This document shows positions 1 to 8,433 of a DNA stretch of 64,000 nucleotides, piece after piece. The position numbers and the translations under genes are program-made. The DNA lies in contig SVDM01000002.1 in the NCBI GenBank assembly GCA_015058015.1, forward strand, positions 93,827 through 157,826, in the 5' to 3' direction. The notes beneath the pieces are model-generated. The model saw nothing but the letters and a program-made list of their open reading frames with translations. It did no database searches and had not been told where the DNA came from. This DNA is from Lachnospiraceae bacterium. GTDB taxonomy: Bacteria > Bacillota > Clostridia > Lachnospirales > Lachnospiraceae. Within the stretch, counting starts at the first letter, position 1. Every line of letters starts with the position of its first letter.

Positions 1-1033
1 TAATAAGCCAGGATGCTCCGCCCGTTGCAAGAGCTGCATCAGCTAACGCTCCTACGGAACCAACCATAAAGGATGCGTCCCATCCGCCCTTGTCAGAATA
101 ATCCTGCCATGTAAGAACATCGATACCCGGGAACATGAAAAGACAGGTTCCCATAAGGGCTACACAAGTTGTATTAAGCATTGGAATCCATGATGAAGCA
201 ATCCATGCCACAAACATCAAACCAACAACAACTAAAGTCTTAATCTCTTTTGCTGTAAGAGGCCCATTACCGTGAACCATCTCTTCTGCCTTCTTTAACG
301 CCTCTTCTCCCAAAGGCTCAGGCTTATGAACAAAAGAAATCCACAATGCAACAAGGATAGTAATAAAGAATCCTATCGGGTATCCCTGAATAAGCCATTG
401 CAGGAATGTAACCGGATGGCCGATTTGTGCCAGATAGTTCATTGCAATAATATTGGTTGGTCCCCCGGCCGGAGTCATATAACCTCCGATAACAGATCCC
501 GCAGGAATGGCTATCATAAGACATTTACCAAGTTTTGATGTGCCGGGTTTTGGATCACCATTGGCTTTGAGAACAGCTATGCCAAGTGATGCGAATAAAG
601 CACATGTGGGAATATTGGACATGATAGATGATAGCAAGGCTGTTCCACAGGCAAAACCTATAATAAGTTTCCTGGGTGAACTCTTAGCCCATTTCATAAT
701 TGCTCCCGCAATTCGTGTAGGAATGGTGGTGGCTGCCATTGCCGTTGTAATAGACATGGTACCTACCATAAAGAAGAATACGGAACCTCCGAATCCTTTG
801 AACATATCGTTAGGAGTAAGTACTCCCATGAAAACAAGCAGCGTTGCCATAAATATACCGACAATCGCCATATTCATTGCCTCTCCTATCCAGAGAACAA
901 GAGCTGCAAGAATAATTCCGAATGATTGCATACCCGGTCTTGACAGGCCTTCCGGCAAAGGAAGAACGCAAGACAAGATAATCAGTGCTGCGGCAATAAT
1001 CAGCAGCACCACCTTTTTGGTGTCTTTAGACAT
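1..1033 (-). CDS. SLC13/DASS-type anion symporter, 3' end cut by window edge
   Basis: This is the N-terminal ~344 residues of a polytopic membrane protein; the reading frame is open to the window edge, so the C-terminus is missing. It reads as a member of the SLC13 (DASS) family of sodium- or proton-coupled di-/tricarboxylate or sulfate importers. Visible support: repeated hydrophobic segments from residue 7 onward, a Ser-Asn-Ile-Pro-Thr motif at about residues 139-143 that matches the substrate-binding SNT-type motif, and a following Pro-Ala-Gly-Gly-Pro-Thr-Asn stretch typical of the re-entrant hairpin. The start ATG (1031-1033) has AGGAG at 1046-1050. It lies downstream of greA but is separated from it by a terminator. 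The substrate cannot be told from sequence; the family assignment is reasonably firm. Confidence 0.8.
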   Translation of the reverse strand, partial: MSKDTKKVVLLIIAAALIILSCVLPLPEGLSRPGMQSFGIILAALVLWIGEAMNMAIVGIFMATLLVFMGVLTPNDMFKGFGGSVFFFMVGTMSITTAMAATTIPTRIAGAIMKWAKSSPRKLIIGFACGTALLSSIMSNIPTCALFASLGIAVLKANGDPKPGTSKLGKCLMIAIPAGSVIGGYMTPAGGPTNIIAMNYLAQIGHPVTFLQWLIQGYPIGFFITILVALWISFVHKPEPLGEEALKKAEEMVHGNGPLTAKEIKTLVVVGLMFVAWIASSWIPMLNTTCVALMGTCLFMFPGIDVLTWQDYSDKGGWDASFMVGSVGALADAALATGGASWLI

Positions 1034-1240
1034 ACTTTTTTCTAGCTCCTTTCCAATAACAATATACATGCAGGCTTGTGGTTTAGAGGAGACTAAAGCG
1101 CTTCCCCTTTTAAGCTTTTATCAGTCCCTCAAAGCTTTTAAAAACTTAGCCTCAAATAAAATTATAAAAGGAAGGTGTCAAATATTACATACAGCAAATT
1201 GTAGTAATAGAAGAATATGTAATTCTACAAAATGAAAAAA

Positions 1241-1266
1241 AGGGGGTCGGTTTAAGCCGACCCCGG
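1241..1266 (-). terminator. intrinsic terminator of greA
   Basis: On the minus strand, just past the greA stop, GGGGTCGG and CCGACCCC form an 8-bp stem around a 6-nt loop, followed by C and a run of seven T. It should end the F420-ligase-like/greA transcript before the SLC13 gene. Confidence 0.85.
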
Positions 1267-1269
1267 GGG

Positions 1270-1773
1270 TTAAAATCTTCTTATTTCATCATCTTCATCC
1301 TCGGAAGTATTCTCAATCTTCCGAATCTCCACAAAGTAACTGTAATTATCGTTTACTTTAACAAGTACACGGTCCCCTACTTTGTGTCCCATCAAAGCCT
1401 TGCCCAAAGGAGAATCAATGCTTATCTTATCCTTTAGGGAATTGCTTCTTATGGTAGTCATAATCTTATACGTCTCCTCCACATCATCTTCTTCGATGTA
1501 GATAGTGACGGTATTGTTAAGACCCACCTCATCCGCCTTGGAATCATCGGAAATAATCTTGGCGGTCTTTATCATCTTCTCAAGATATCTGATTCGACTC
1601 TCGTTCTGGTTCTTGTCCTTCTTGGCGGCGTGATACTCAAAATTCTCACTCAAATCACCATGGGCTCTGGCTTCCTTAACCGCTTCAAGGGCATTCTTCC
1701 TAACCACCAGTTTGCGGTATTCAATCTCCGCTTCCATCTTCTCGATATCCTGTTTGGTTAATTCGTCGTACAT
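1270..1773 (-). CDS. greA: transcription elongation factor GreA
   Basis: GreA binds the secondary channel of RNA polymerase and stimulates cleavage of backtracked RNA, rescuing stalled complexes. The 167-residue length is slightly above the usual ~158. An N-terminal antiparallel coiled coil (about residues 5-80) carries the acidic tip Asp40-Leu-Ser-Glu43, the equivalent of the catalytic DxxE of E. coli GreA. The C-terminal FKBP-like domain contains the family motif Ser-Pro-Leu-Gly-Lys-Ala-Leu-Met-Gly near residue 120. The C-terminus is unusually acidic before a terminal RRF. It starts 25 nt after the F420-ligase-like gene and is probably cotranscribed with it. Shine-Dalgarno support is weak (AAGG about 14 nt upstream). 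Identification is confident. Confidence 0.92.
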   Translation of the reverse strand: MYDELTKQDIEKMEAEIEYRKLVVRKNALEAVKEARAHGDLSENFEYHAAKKDKNQNESRIRYLEKMIKTAKIISDDSKADEVGLNNTVTIYIEEDDVEETYKIMTTIRSNSLKDKISIDSPLGKALMGHKVGDRVLVKVNDNYSYFVEIRKIENTSEDEDDEIRRF

Positions 1774-1798
1774 ATTGCTGATTCTGCCTTAATATAAA

Positions 1799-2989
1799 TT
1801 AATCTGTATAGTTATCAAAATATCCCTGAACAAGAATAATAGGTGTACCCTTGTCTCCGGATCCGCTGGTCAAGTCGCAGAGAGAACCGATAAGGTCTGT
1901 AAGCTGACGGGGAGTTGTACCCTGAGAAGCCATATTACCTACAAGATTGGACTCCTTACTCTTGATACTCTTAGATATAGCATCCTTTAATTCATCACCG
2001 GATAAGTGCTTGAAGTCATTGTCCGCTAAGTACTTCAATTTAAGCTCGTTGGGTGTTCCCACAAGACCTGATGTAAATGCCGGTGATACAACGGGATCAG
2101 CTAACTCCCAGATCTTACCCTGAGGATCTTTGAAGGCTCCGTCTCCGTATACCATTACTTCAACATTCTTGCCGGTCTTGTCCTTAATCTTATTTTGAAT
2201 ATCATCTACAAGTCCCTGACACTCTTTGGGGAAGAGCTTAATGGTATCTTCTGTAGATTTGTTAGATCCTAAGAGTCCATACTTCTCATTGTATCCGCTT
2301 CCGTTAACGGAAGAAGTAAGGATATCATCCAATCCGCATACCGCTTCTGCTCCCGCTTCTTTAAGAAGTCTCTTGGAACGCACTCTTGTATGAATGTCAC
2401 AGGTAAGAACCTTCTTGGTATAATTTAAAATAGTCTGTGCTCTGTTGGAAAAGATAACTTCAACCTCGGCTCCTGCTTCTTTAATAATATCTGAATAATA
2501 GTCGATATAATCGATTCCCGTAAACTCATGCTTTCTGTATCCGAACTTAGCGCGATACTCTTCTAATGAAAGAACATCGCTGTAAGGATTAACTCCTGCT
2601 TCATCTAAATCATCATAAGTTAAAAGGGCATTACCCACTTCATCACTGGGGTAACTAAGCTGTAGAACAATTTTTTTAGCCCCCATTGCAATTCCCTTAA
2701 GGCAGATTGCAAAACGGTTACGTGACAGAATGGGGAAGATAACACCGATGGTTTCACCACCTAATTTGGCCTTAACATCAGCTGCAATATCCTCTATCTT
2801 GGCGTAATTACCCTGAGCTCTTGCCACAACCGATTCGGTAACTGCTATAACATCTTTCTCTCTGATATCAAAGCCTTCAGACTCTGCAGCTTCCAACACA
2901 CTTGTAACCACTATGTCTGACAGATTGTCTCCTTCTCTAATAATAGGACCTCTGATTCCTCTTGATACAGTACCTACTTTTCTTTCCAA
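1799..2989 (-). CDS. F420-0:gamma-glutamyl ligase (CofE)-like protein
   Basis: The protein (~396 aa) resembles the coenzyme F420-0:L-glutamate ligase family (F420_ligase fold), which adds glutamate to F420-0 using GTP. Supporting stretches are the N-terminal Gly-Ile-Arg-Gly-Pro-Ile-Ile-Arg-Glu-Gly-Asp, the Asp-Val-Ile-Ala-Val-Thr-Glu-Ser-Val-Val-Ala-Arg-Ala-Gln segment near residue 50, and Val-Tyr-Gly-Asp-Gly-Ala-Phe-Lys-Asp-Pro in the C-terminal half. Clostridia of this kind are not known to make F420, and no other F420 gene is in the window, so the real acceptor may be different. I prefer the TTG start at 2989 (AAGGTG six nt upstream) to a GTG at 2998, which has almost no spacing to its ribosome site. 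The promoter lies at 3049-3077. Family assignment moderate, function uncertain. Confidence 0.7.
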   Translation of the reverse strand: MERKVGTVSRGIRGPIIREGDNLSDIVVTSVLEAAESEGFDIREKDVIAVTESVVARAQGNYAKIEDIAADVKAKLGGETIGVIFPILSRNRFAICLKGIAMGAKKIVLQLSYPSDEVGNALLTYDDLDEAGVNPYSDVLSLEEYRAKFGYRKHEFTGIDYIDYYSDIIKEAGAEVEVIFSNRAQTILNYTKKVLTCDIHTRVRSKRLLKEAGAEAVCGLDDILTSSVNGSGYNEKYGLLGSNKSTEDTIKLFPKECQGLVDDIQNKIKDKTGKNVEVMVYGDGAFKDPQGKIWELADPVVSPAFTSGLVGTPNELKLKYLADNDFKHLSGDELKDAISKSIKSKESNLVGNMASQGTTPRQLTDLIGSLCDLTSGSGDKGTPIILVQGYFDNYTD

Positions 2990-3048
2990 TTGATACACCT
3001 TCTTTTATTAATAAATGTCGCATTAGTTCAGTTTAACACGCAACTTAG

Positions 3049-3077
3049 ATTATACAAAAACTGCAAAAAAAAGTAAA
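3049..3077 (-). promoter_or_regulatory. sigma-A promoter of the F420-ligase-like gene/greA
   Basis: On the minus strand TTTACT (3072-3077) and a perfect TATAAT (3049-3054) are separated by 17 bp. It lies about 55 nt upstream of the chosen start. Confidence 0.6.
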
Positions 3078-3123
3078 GAATCAGGGATTTTTTATACAAA
3101 CCCCCAAAAAAATAATTTGGGGG

Positions 3124-3152
3124 TTTACGAGGGGGGCGTTTTCGATTACAAT
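3124..3152 (+). promoter_or_regulatory. candidate sigma-A promoter of carB
   Basis: TTTACG (3124-3129), 17-bp spacer, TACAAT (3147-3152). Transcription from about 3158 would give a leader of roughly 200 nt. The -35 overlaps the right arm of the 11-bp inverted repeat at 3098-3126, which could be an operator. Confidence 0.5.
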
Positions 3153-3195
3153 GTCACTAATAAAAAAATATTCGCAAAGGAAAGTGTAAGACTAT

Positions 3196-3303
3196 ATGAT
3201 GTACGGTGTCACTGCGTGCCCCAAACATATGAATAATGATGCAACTGACTTCGCGGACATTTTGTTTCCATTTTTAAATAATTCATTTTTGATTTCTATT
3301 TAA
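3196..3303 (+). CDS. possible carB leader peptide (35 codons)
   Basis: An ATG at 3196 (a second ATG follows at once at 3199) opens a frame of 35 sense codons that stops with TAA at 3301-3303, exactly at the base of the terminator hairpin in front of carB. The second half of the frame is very U-rich in the RNA (runs of 3-5 U at about 3259-3300). A ribosome that reaches the stop codon would cover the left arm of the terminator. This is the geometry of pyrBI-type attenuation, where low UTP makes polymerase pause in U-rich leader RNA so that a coupled ribosome prevents termination. A purine-rich AAAGGAAAG lies at 3176-3184, but its spacing to the ATG (about 14 nt) is longer than ideal. Translation is not proven. 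Confidence 0.4.
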   Translation: MMYGVTACPKHMNNDATDFADILFPFLNNSFLISI

Positions 3304-3335
3304 CCGGTGATATTAGTATTACCGGTCTTTTTTTG
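3302..3335 (+). terminator. attenuator-type terminator in front of carB
   Basis: ACCGGTGATA and TATTACCGGT form a 10-bp stem (one G-U pair) around a TTAG loop, followed by C and seven T. It ends about 20 nt before the carB start, so it must be read through for carB to be expressed. Confidence 0.75.
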
Positions 3336-3355
3336 GAATACGGGAGGTATAAAAC

Positions 3356-6300
3356 ATGAGTAAAAGAACAGACATCAAAACGGTACTGATTATCGGCTCC
3401 GGCCCGATTATCATCGGCCAGGCCTGCGAGTTCGACTATTCCGGAACCCAGGCGTGCAAGGCTTTAAGACAGCTGGGATATCGAATCGTACTGGTTAACT
3501 CCAATCCGGCTACAATTATGACGGATCCGGAAACAGCAGATGTTACATATATCGAACCCCTTAATGTTAAGAGGTTGGAACAGATTATTGAGAAGGAACG
3601 TCCCGACGCTATCCTGCCTAACCTGGGCGGTCAGTCAGGACTTAACCTGTGCTCCGAGCTCGCAAGTACCGGCGTTCTTGAGAAGTACGGAGTAAAGGTA
3701 ATCGGTGTTCAGGTGGATGCCATCGAGCGTGGTGAGGACAGAATCGAATTCAAGAATACCATGGATAAGCTTGGTATCGAGATGGCAAGAAGCGAGGTTG
3801 CCTACTCTGTGGAAGAGGCCCTTGCCATTGCAGATAAACTGGGATATCCGGTAGTACTTCGTCCCGCCTACACCATGGGCGGTGCCGGCGGCGGACTGGT
3901 ATACAACGTAGAGGAATTAAAGACAGTGTGTGCAAGAGGTCTTCAGGCTTCCCTTGTGGGTCAGGTTCTTGTTGAGGAATCAATCCTGGGTTGGGAAGAG
4001 CTTGAACTTGAGGTTGTTAGAGATGCAAAGGGTAATATGATTACCGTATGCTTCATTGAGAATATTGACCCCATGGGCGTTCATACAGGAGACTCCTTCT
4101 GTTCTGCTCCCATGCTCACTATATCCGAGGATGTTCAGAAGCGCCTTCAGGAGCAGGCTTATAAGATTGTTAACGAGGTACAGGTAATCGGCGGAACCAA
4201 CGTACAGTTCGCCCATGACCCCGTATCAGACCGAATCATAGTTATAGAGATTAACCCCAGAACATCCCGTTCATCAGCTCTTGCTTCCAAGGCAACAGGA
4301 TTCCCTATCGCTCTTGTATCAGCAATGCTGGCATCCGGACTTACATTAGACGAGATTCCCTGCGGTGTTAACGGAACTCTTGACAAATACGTTCCCGGTG
4401 GCGACTATGTGGTAATTAAGTTTGCCCGCTGGGCCTTCGAAAAGTTCCACGGTGCTGAAGACAAACTGGGAACCCAGATGCGTGCCGTAGGCGAAGTAAT
4501 GAGTATCGGTAAGAACTATAAGGAAGCCTTCCAAAAGGCTATAAGAAGTCTTGAAAAGGGTCGTTATGGTCTGGGCTTTGCCAAAGACTTCCATGACAAG
4601 ACCAAGGAAGAACTTCTGTCCATGCTGATCTACCCCACCAGCGAGAGACAGTTTATTATGTACGAAGCAATCCGTAAGGGTGCTACCAATGATGAACTCT
4701 ACAAACTTACAAAGATTAAACACTACTTCCTTGACCAGATGAGAGAACTGGTTGAAGAAGAGGAAGAGTTATTAAAGCATAAAGGAAGTATCCCCGCCAA
4801 GGAAGTTCTTCTACAAGCTAAGCAGGATGGTTTCTCAGATAAGTACCTGTCACAGATTTTAGATGTAACCGAAGAAGAAGTTCGTAATGCCCGTATAGGC
4901 TTTGGCATCGAGGAGGCCTGGGAGCCTGTACACGTAAGCGGAACCAAAGACTCCGCATACTACTACTCAACATACTGTGCTCCGGATAATTCCAAGGTTT
5001 CCGACAAGAAGAAGATCATGATCTTAGGCGGTGGTCCCAACAGAATCGGACAGGGAATCGAATTCGACTACTGTTGTGTACATGCTGCATTTGCCTTAAA
5101 GGAACTGGGATTTGAGACCATCATCGTAAACTGTAACCCCGAGACGGTTTCCACAGACTACGATACTTCAGACAAGCTTTATTTTGAGCCTCTTACATTA
5201 GAGGATGTTCTAAGCATCTATAACAAAGAAAAACCTGTTGGTGTAATCGCTCAGTTCGGAGGTCAGACACCTCTTAATCTGGCAGCTGACCTGAAGAAAA
5301 ACGGTGTTAACATCCTTGGTACTTCTCCCGAGATAATCGATATGGCAGAGGATCGAGACCTCTTCCGTGCCATGATGGATAAGCTCGGCATCCCCATGCC
5401 TGAAGCAGGTATGGCTGTCAATGTGGAAGAAGCACTTGAGATTGCCGATAGAATCGGTTATCCCGTAATGGTTCGTCCTTCATACGTTCTCGGCGGACGA
5501 GGAATGGAAGTAGTAAGCGAACCGGAATCCTTGAAGCAATATATGGCTGCCGCAGTAGGTGTAACTCCCGACCGCCCCATCCTTATCGACAGATTCCTTC
5601 GACATGCTATGGAGTGTGAGGCGGATGCCATCTCAGACGGTGATGATGCTTACATCCCGGCTGTTATGGAGCATGTGGAACTTGCCGGTGTTCACTCCGG
5701 TGACTCCGCTTGTATCCTGCCCTCCAAGAATATTCCGGAGGAACTTGTAGCAACCATCAAAGACTACACCAAACGAATTGCTGTTGAGATGGGTGTTAAG
5801 GGACTTATGAACATGCAGTATGCCATTGAAAACGGCAAGGTATATGTGCTTGAAGCCAACCCACGTGCTTCCCGTACAGTACCCCTTGTATCAAAGGTTT
5901 GTAATATAAACATGGTTAAGCTTGCAACCAAGATTATGACCATGCCCCTTACAGGAAATCCTTCACCCATTGTGGGACTTGAGGAAGTTAAGCCTAAGTA
6001 CTACGGTGTTAAAGAAGCGGTATTCCCCTTCAATATGTTCCAGGAGGTTGACCCCTTACTGGGACCGGAGATGCGTTCTACCGGTGAGGTATTGGGACTT
6101 GCGGAAAATGTAGGTGAAGCCTTCTTCAAGGCTCAGGAAGCTACACAAACAGTACTTCCCAAAGAGGGTGCAGTCCTTATGAGTATCGCAAGAAAGGATA
6201 AACCTGAAGCAGTTGATATAGCCAAGATATTTGCAGATTGCGGATTCAAGATATATGCTACAGGCTCTACCCATACCCTTCTTGAAGAAAACGGTATTAA

Positions 6301-6577
6301 GAATCTTGAGAAGATTAACAAGATGCAGGAAGGTCGTCCCAACATTGTGGATGCCGTAATGAACGGACAGATTCAGCTTATCATCAACACTCCGGCATCT
6401 GATAAAGAAGAGAAACTCTTTGACGACAGTTATATCAGAAAAACGGCAATAAAGGCTAAGGTGCCTTACATTACCACCATGGCTGCCGCCAAGGCAACAG
6501 CTGAGGGAATAAAAACCGTAATAAAAGACGGTGAAGTTGGAGTTAAGTCATTACAGGAGATTCATAACATATCATAA
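3356..6577 (+). CDS. carB: carbamoyl-phosphate synthase large subunit
   Basis: CarB makes carbamoyl phosphate from glutamine-derived ammonia, bicarbonate and two ATP, feeding pyrimidine and arginine synthesis; it works as a complex with the CarA glutaminase. The 1073-residue length is standard. Two homologous halves are visible, each opening with a Gly-Gly/Ser-Gly-Pro-x-x-Ile-Gly-Gln segment (near residues 16 and 560) and containing an ATP-grasp domain (for example Arg-Pro-Ala-Tyr-Thr-Met-Gly-Gly and Arg-Pro-Ser-Tyr-Val-Leu-Gly-Gly). The last ~130 residues form the MGS-like allosteric domain that binds UMP and related effectors. GGGAGG precedes the ATG by 8 nt. carA is not adjacent; downstream is a strong terminator, so carB is monocistronic here. 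Expression is probably controlled by the leader attenuator. Confidence 0.97.
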   Translation: MSKRTDIKTVLIIGSGPIIIGQACEFDYSGTQACKALRQLGYRIVLVNSNPATIMTDPETADVTYIEPLNVKRLEQIIEKERPDAILPNLGGQSGLNLCSELASTGVLEKYGVKVIGVQVDAIERGEDRIEFKNTMDKLGIEMARSEVAYSVEEALAIADKLGYPVVLRPAYTMGGAGGGLVYNVEELKTVCARGLQASLVGQVLVEESILGWEELELEVVRDAKGNMITVCFIENIDPMGVHTGDSFCSAPMLTISEDVQKRLQEQAYKIVNEVQVIGGTNVQFAHDPVSDRIIVIEINPRTSRSSALASKATGFPIALVSAMLASGLTLDEIPCGVNGTLDKYVPGGDYVVIKFARWAFEKFHGAEDKLGTQMRAVGEVMSIGKNYKEAFQKAIRSLEKGRYGLGFAKDFHDKTKEELLSMLIYPTSERQFIMYEAIRKGATNDELYKLTKIKHYFLDQMRELVEEEEELLKHKGSIPAKEVLLQAKQDGFSDKYLSQILDVTEEEVRNARIGFGIEEAWEPVHVSGTKDSAYYYSTYCAPDNSKVSDKKKIMILGGGPNRIGQGIEFDYCCVHAAFALKELGFETIIVNCNPETVSTDYDTSDKLYFEPLTLEDVLSIYNKEKPVGVIAQFGGQTPLNLAADLKKNGVNILGTSPEIIDMAEDRDLFRAMMDKLGIPMPEAGMAVNVEEALEIADRIGYPVMVRPSYVLGGRGMEVVSEPESLKQYMAAAVGVTPDRPILIDRFLRHAMECEADAISDGDDAYIPAVMEHVELAGVHSGDSACILPSKNIPEELVATIKDYTKRIAVEMGVKGLMNMQYAIENGKVYVLEANPRASRTVPLVSKVCNINMVKLATKIMTMPLTGNPSPIVGLEEVKPKYYGVKEAVFPFNMFQEVDPLLGPEMRSTGEVLGLAENVGEAFFKAQEATQTVLPKEGAVLMSIARKDKPEAVDIAKIFADCGFKIYATGSTHTLLEENGIKNLEKINKMQEGRPNIVDAVMNGQIQLIINTPASDKEEKLFDDSYIRKTAIKAKVPYITTMAAAKATAEGIKTVIKDGEVGVKSLQEIHNIS

Positions 6578-6603
6578 GAAGTGGTAGGATCTCTTATAGA
6601 ATA

Positions 6604-6637
6604 AGGAGCGAGTCAGTTGACTCGCTCCTGTTTTATT
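6604..6637. terminator. bidirectional terminator between carB and the 140-aa gene
   Basis: A 12-bp perfect stem (AGGAGCGAGTCA with its complement, 6604-6629) with a 2-nt loop is followed by TTTTATTT on the plus strand. It serves carB and probably also the convergent minus-strand gene, whose stop overlaps the T run. Confidence 0.9.
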
Positions 6638-7055
6638 TCAAATCGTTTAAGTTAACTCCATGTCCACCGGGCTTACTATTTGCCCTCTGGGCTCTTAAGT
6701 ACCTCTCAGTAAAGGAAAGCTCCTCTTCCTCCGGTGCGGTATTCTTCTTGACCTCCATCTCTATGATAGAAGTGCACATCTTAGCCAAGTGCTCTTCTTC
6801 ACCGTTCCTAAACCACTCTTCAAAGCGGGAAGTCAAATCTTCGTAATCTGCCACATCATCCCCGGGAGCGAAATTACTCATTCGAAGCATCAGTTCCGAA
6901 TTGGCTCGCTGGCGAAGTGTCTTTCTTATGTCATCTGTAATAAACTCATTGGGGTGCTCTTTTTCATAATTGGTCAAAGCCTCGTGGGCTGCAAATGTAG
7001 CATTCTTATCAATGTAATCTACAAGGGCTGACAAGAGTTCCTGGTTATTTAACAT
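6633..7055 (-). CDS. hypothetical acidic helical protein, 140 aa
   Basis: I do not recognise a family. The protein has no signal peptide or membrane segment, is rich in Glu, Asp, Asn and Ala, and looks almost fully helical, with heptad-like stretches at about residues 5-30 and 75-105. It has a short Gly-Gly-His-Gly turn close to the C-terminus. A GGGGGG ribosome site lies 9 nt before the ATG, so it is a real gene. It is convergent with carB and lies 69 bp downstream of nspC, which is on the same strand, so cotranscription with nspC is possible. Function unknown; probably a cytoplasmic protein. Confidence 0.7.
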   Translation of the reverse strand: MLNNQELLSALVDYIDKNATFAAHEALTNYEKEHPNEFITDDIRKTLRQRANSELMLRMSNFAPGDDVADYEDLTSRFEEWFRNGEEEHLAKMCTSIIEMEVKKNTAPEEEELSFTERYLRAQRANSKPGGHGVNLNDLK

Positions 7056-7124
7056 ACAATAATCCCCCCTCTGGAATACATTATAACATAAAATTTAACT
7101 TTTTCCATAAAGAATTCAGAAAAT

Positions 7125-8270
7125 TTACAGCCTTGACTTAAAATCTTCGTATCCGAACTCCTTTATCACCTTTACTGTATCCTTCTCCACCGTGGCAATG
7201 GCAGGAAGCGGTCTTCCGTTAAAGGTATTGTTCTTAACCATTGTATAAATGGCCATATCGGTAAATACCAGCTTATCCCCGACTTTTAAAGGCTCATCAA
7301 AGGAGTATTCTCCTATGATATCCCCCGCAAGGCATGTAGGTCCTCCAAGGAGATATGTATAGGCTTTATCTCCCGGTGTAGATGCCCCGTAAATATTCGG
7401 TCTGTAGGGCATCTCCAGCACGTCCGGCATATGACAGCAAGCGGAAGTATCAAGAATTGCCACCGGGCTTTCTCTGTCTAAAACGTCCACCACTGAAGCA
7501 ACCAAATATCCGGCATTTAAGGCGACTGCCTCTCCCGGCTCAAGATAAACCGTAACATCATATTTGTTCTTAAAGCGGGTAATCACATCCCTAAGAAGCT
7601 TTATATCGTAATTCTCAGCGGTAATATGCTGTCCTCCGCCGAAATTAACCCACTTCACCTGACGGATATAGTCTTGGAACTTCTCATCAATAACAGCCAC
7701 TGTTCTCTCGAACACGTCAGCCTGCTGTTCACACATGGTATGAAAATGCAGTCCTTCCACCTTGGTAAAATCAATATCCTCCAGTTCTGAAAGCTTTATT
7801 CCCAACCTGGAATCCGGCCGGCAAGGGTCATAAATCGGTGTCTTAATCTCTGAATATTCCGGATTAATGCGAAGTCCGCAGGATATGTGTCTGGCACAGC
7901 CAAGTGCTATAACTGCGAATCGATCCCACTGGCTCTTGCTGTTAAACACAATGTGATCTGCTATCTTAATGAGTTCTAACATCTCGTTCTCCGTGTAGCC
8001 CGGAGAATAAACATGAACCTCTTTTCTCTTCATATGTTCAAAGGCAAGTCTTGCCTCATACAAGCCACTTGATGATGTTCCCGACAAATACTCTCCCACT
8101 AAAGGATACAAAGCATATGCCGAGAATGCCTTCTGAGCCAAAAGCACCTTACAATCAGCCTCATATTCCACATTGTCAAGAACAGCCAGATTGAGTCGTA
8201 GCTGATCAATATCAATAACATAAGCAGGGGTATCAACCCCTTTTAAAGCCTTTAATTTATTCTTTTCCAT
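7125..8270 (-). CDS. nspC: carboxynorspermidine/carboxyspermidine decarboxylase
   Basis: NspC is a fold-III PLP enzyme that decarboxylates carboxyspermidine or carboxynorspermidine, the last step of the alternative (SAM-decarboxylase-independent) polyamine route. The 381-residue length is typical. The PLP lysine is predicted at Lys47 in Leu-Leu-Ala-Gln-Lys-Ala-Phe-Ser, and the family motifs Gly-Thr-Ser-Ser-Ser-Gly-Leu-Tyr-Glu-Ala (about residue 64), His-Phe-His-Thr-Met-Cys-Glu and Asp-Thr-Ser-Ala-Cys-Cys-His-Met-Pro-Asp (the latter in the active-site region contributed to the dimer partner) are all present. Its usual partner, carboxynorspermidine synthase, is not nearby. A sigma-A-like promoter is at 8304-8332. 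Assignment is confident. Confidence 0.9.
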   Translation of the reverse strand: MEKNKLKALKGVDTPAYVIDIDQLRLNLAVLDNVEYEADCKVLLAQKAFSAYALYPLVGEYLSGTSSSGLYEARLAFEHMKRKEVHVYSPGYTENEMLELIKIADHIVFNSKSQWDRFAVIALGCARHISCGLRINPEYSEIKTPIYDPCRPDSRLGIKLSELEDIDFTKVEGLHFHTMCEQQADVFERTVAVIDEKFQDYIRQVKWVNFGGGQHITAENYDIKLLRDVITRFKNKYDVTVYLEPGEAVALNAGYLVASVVDVLDRESPVAILDTSACCHMPDVLEMPYRPNIYGASTPGDKAYTYLLGGPTCLAGDIIGEYSFDEPLKVGDKLVFTDMAIYTMVKNNTFNGRPLPAIATVEKDTVKVIKEFGYEDFKSRL

Positions 8271-8303
8271 CCTTTTTCCCTTTCGGTTTTCCTATGTAAA
8301 TTC

Positions 8304-8332
8304 ATGCTATATTATGTGAGGTTTTTTGTCAA
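8304..8332 (-). promoter_or_regulatory. promoter of nspC
   Basis: Minus strand: perfect TTGACA (8327-8332), 17-bp spacer, TAGCAT (8304-8309), about 35 nt before the start codon. Confidence 0.5.
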
Positions 8333-8361
8333 TTACACCGGGCCTATATGACCCGCCTTTC

Positions 8362-8390
8362 TTGACTTAATATCACTCTTTTTTTATACT
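8362..8390 (+). promoter_or_regulatory. promoter of the 8434 membrane protein gene
   Basis: TTGACT (8362-8367), 17-bp spacer, TATACT (8385-8390): close to the sigma-A consensus. Confidence 0.65.
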
Positions 8391-8433
8391 GTATAAAGGC
8401 ATTTATAAATAGATGTCGGAAGGAGGGATATTA

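Larger units (their letters stand above)
2990..3355. other. divergent intergenic region with carB leader
   Basis: This 366-bp gap holds the minus-strand promoter of the F420-ligase-like gene, a perfect 11-bp inverted repeat (arms 3098-3108 and 3116-3126) lying between the two divergent promoters and overlapping the carB -35, the carB promoter, a 35-codon leader ORF and an intrinsic terminator. No full-length gene is present. Confidence 0.75.

Noticed and set aside
507-1235. Plus-strand open frame of 242 codons
   Set aside because: It is the antisense shadow of the SLC13-type gene, whose minus-strand frame encodes recognisable membrane helices and has a proper ribosome site.
3158-3300. Riboswitch or PyrR-binding loop in the carB leader
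   Set aside because: I looked for PyrR, THF, c-di-GMP and SAM signatures and saw none; a leader-ORF attenuator explains the sequence better.
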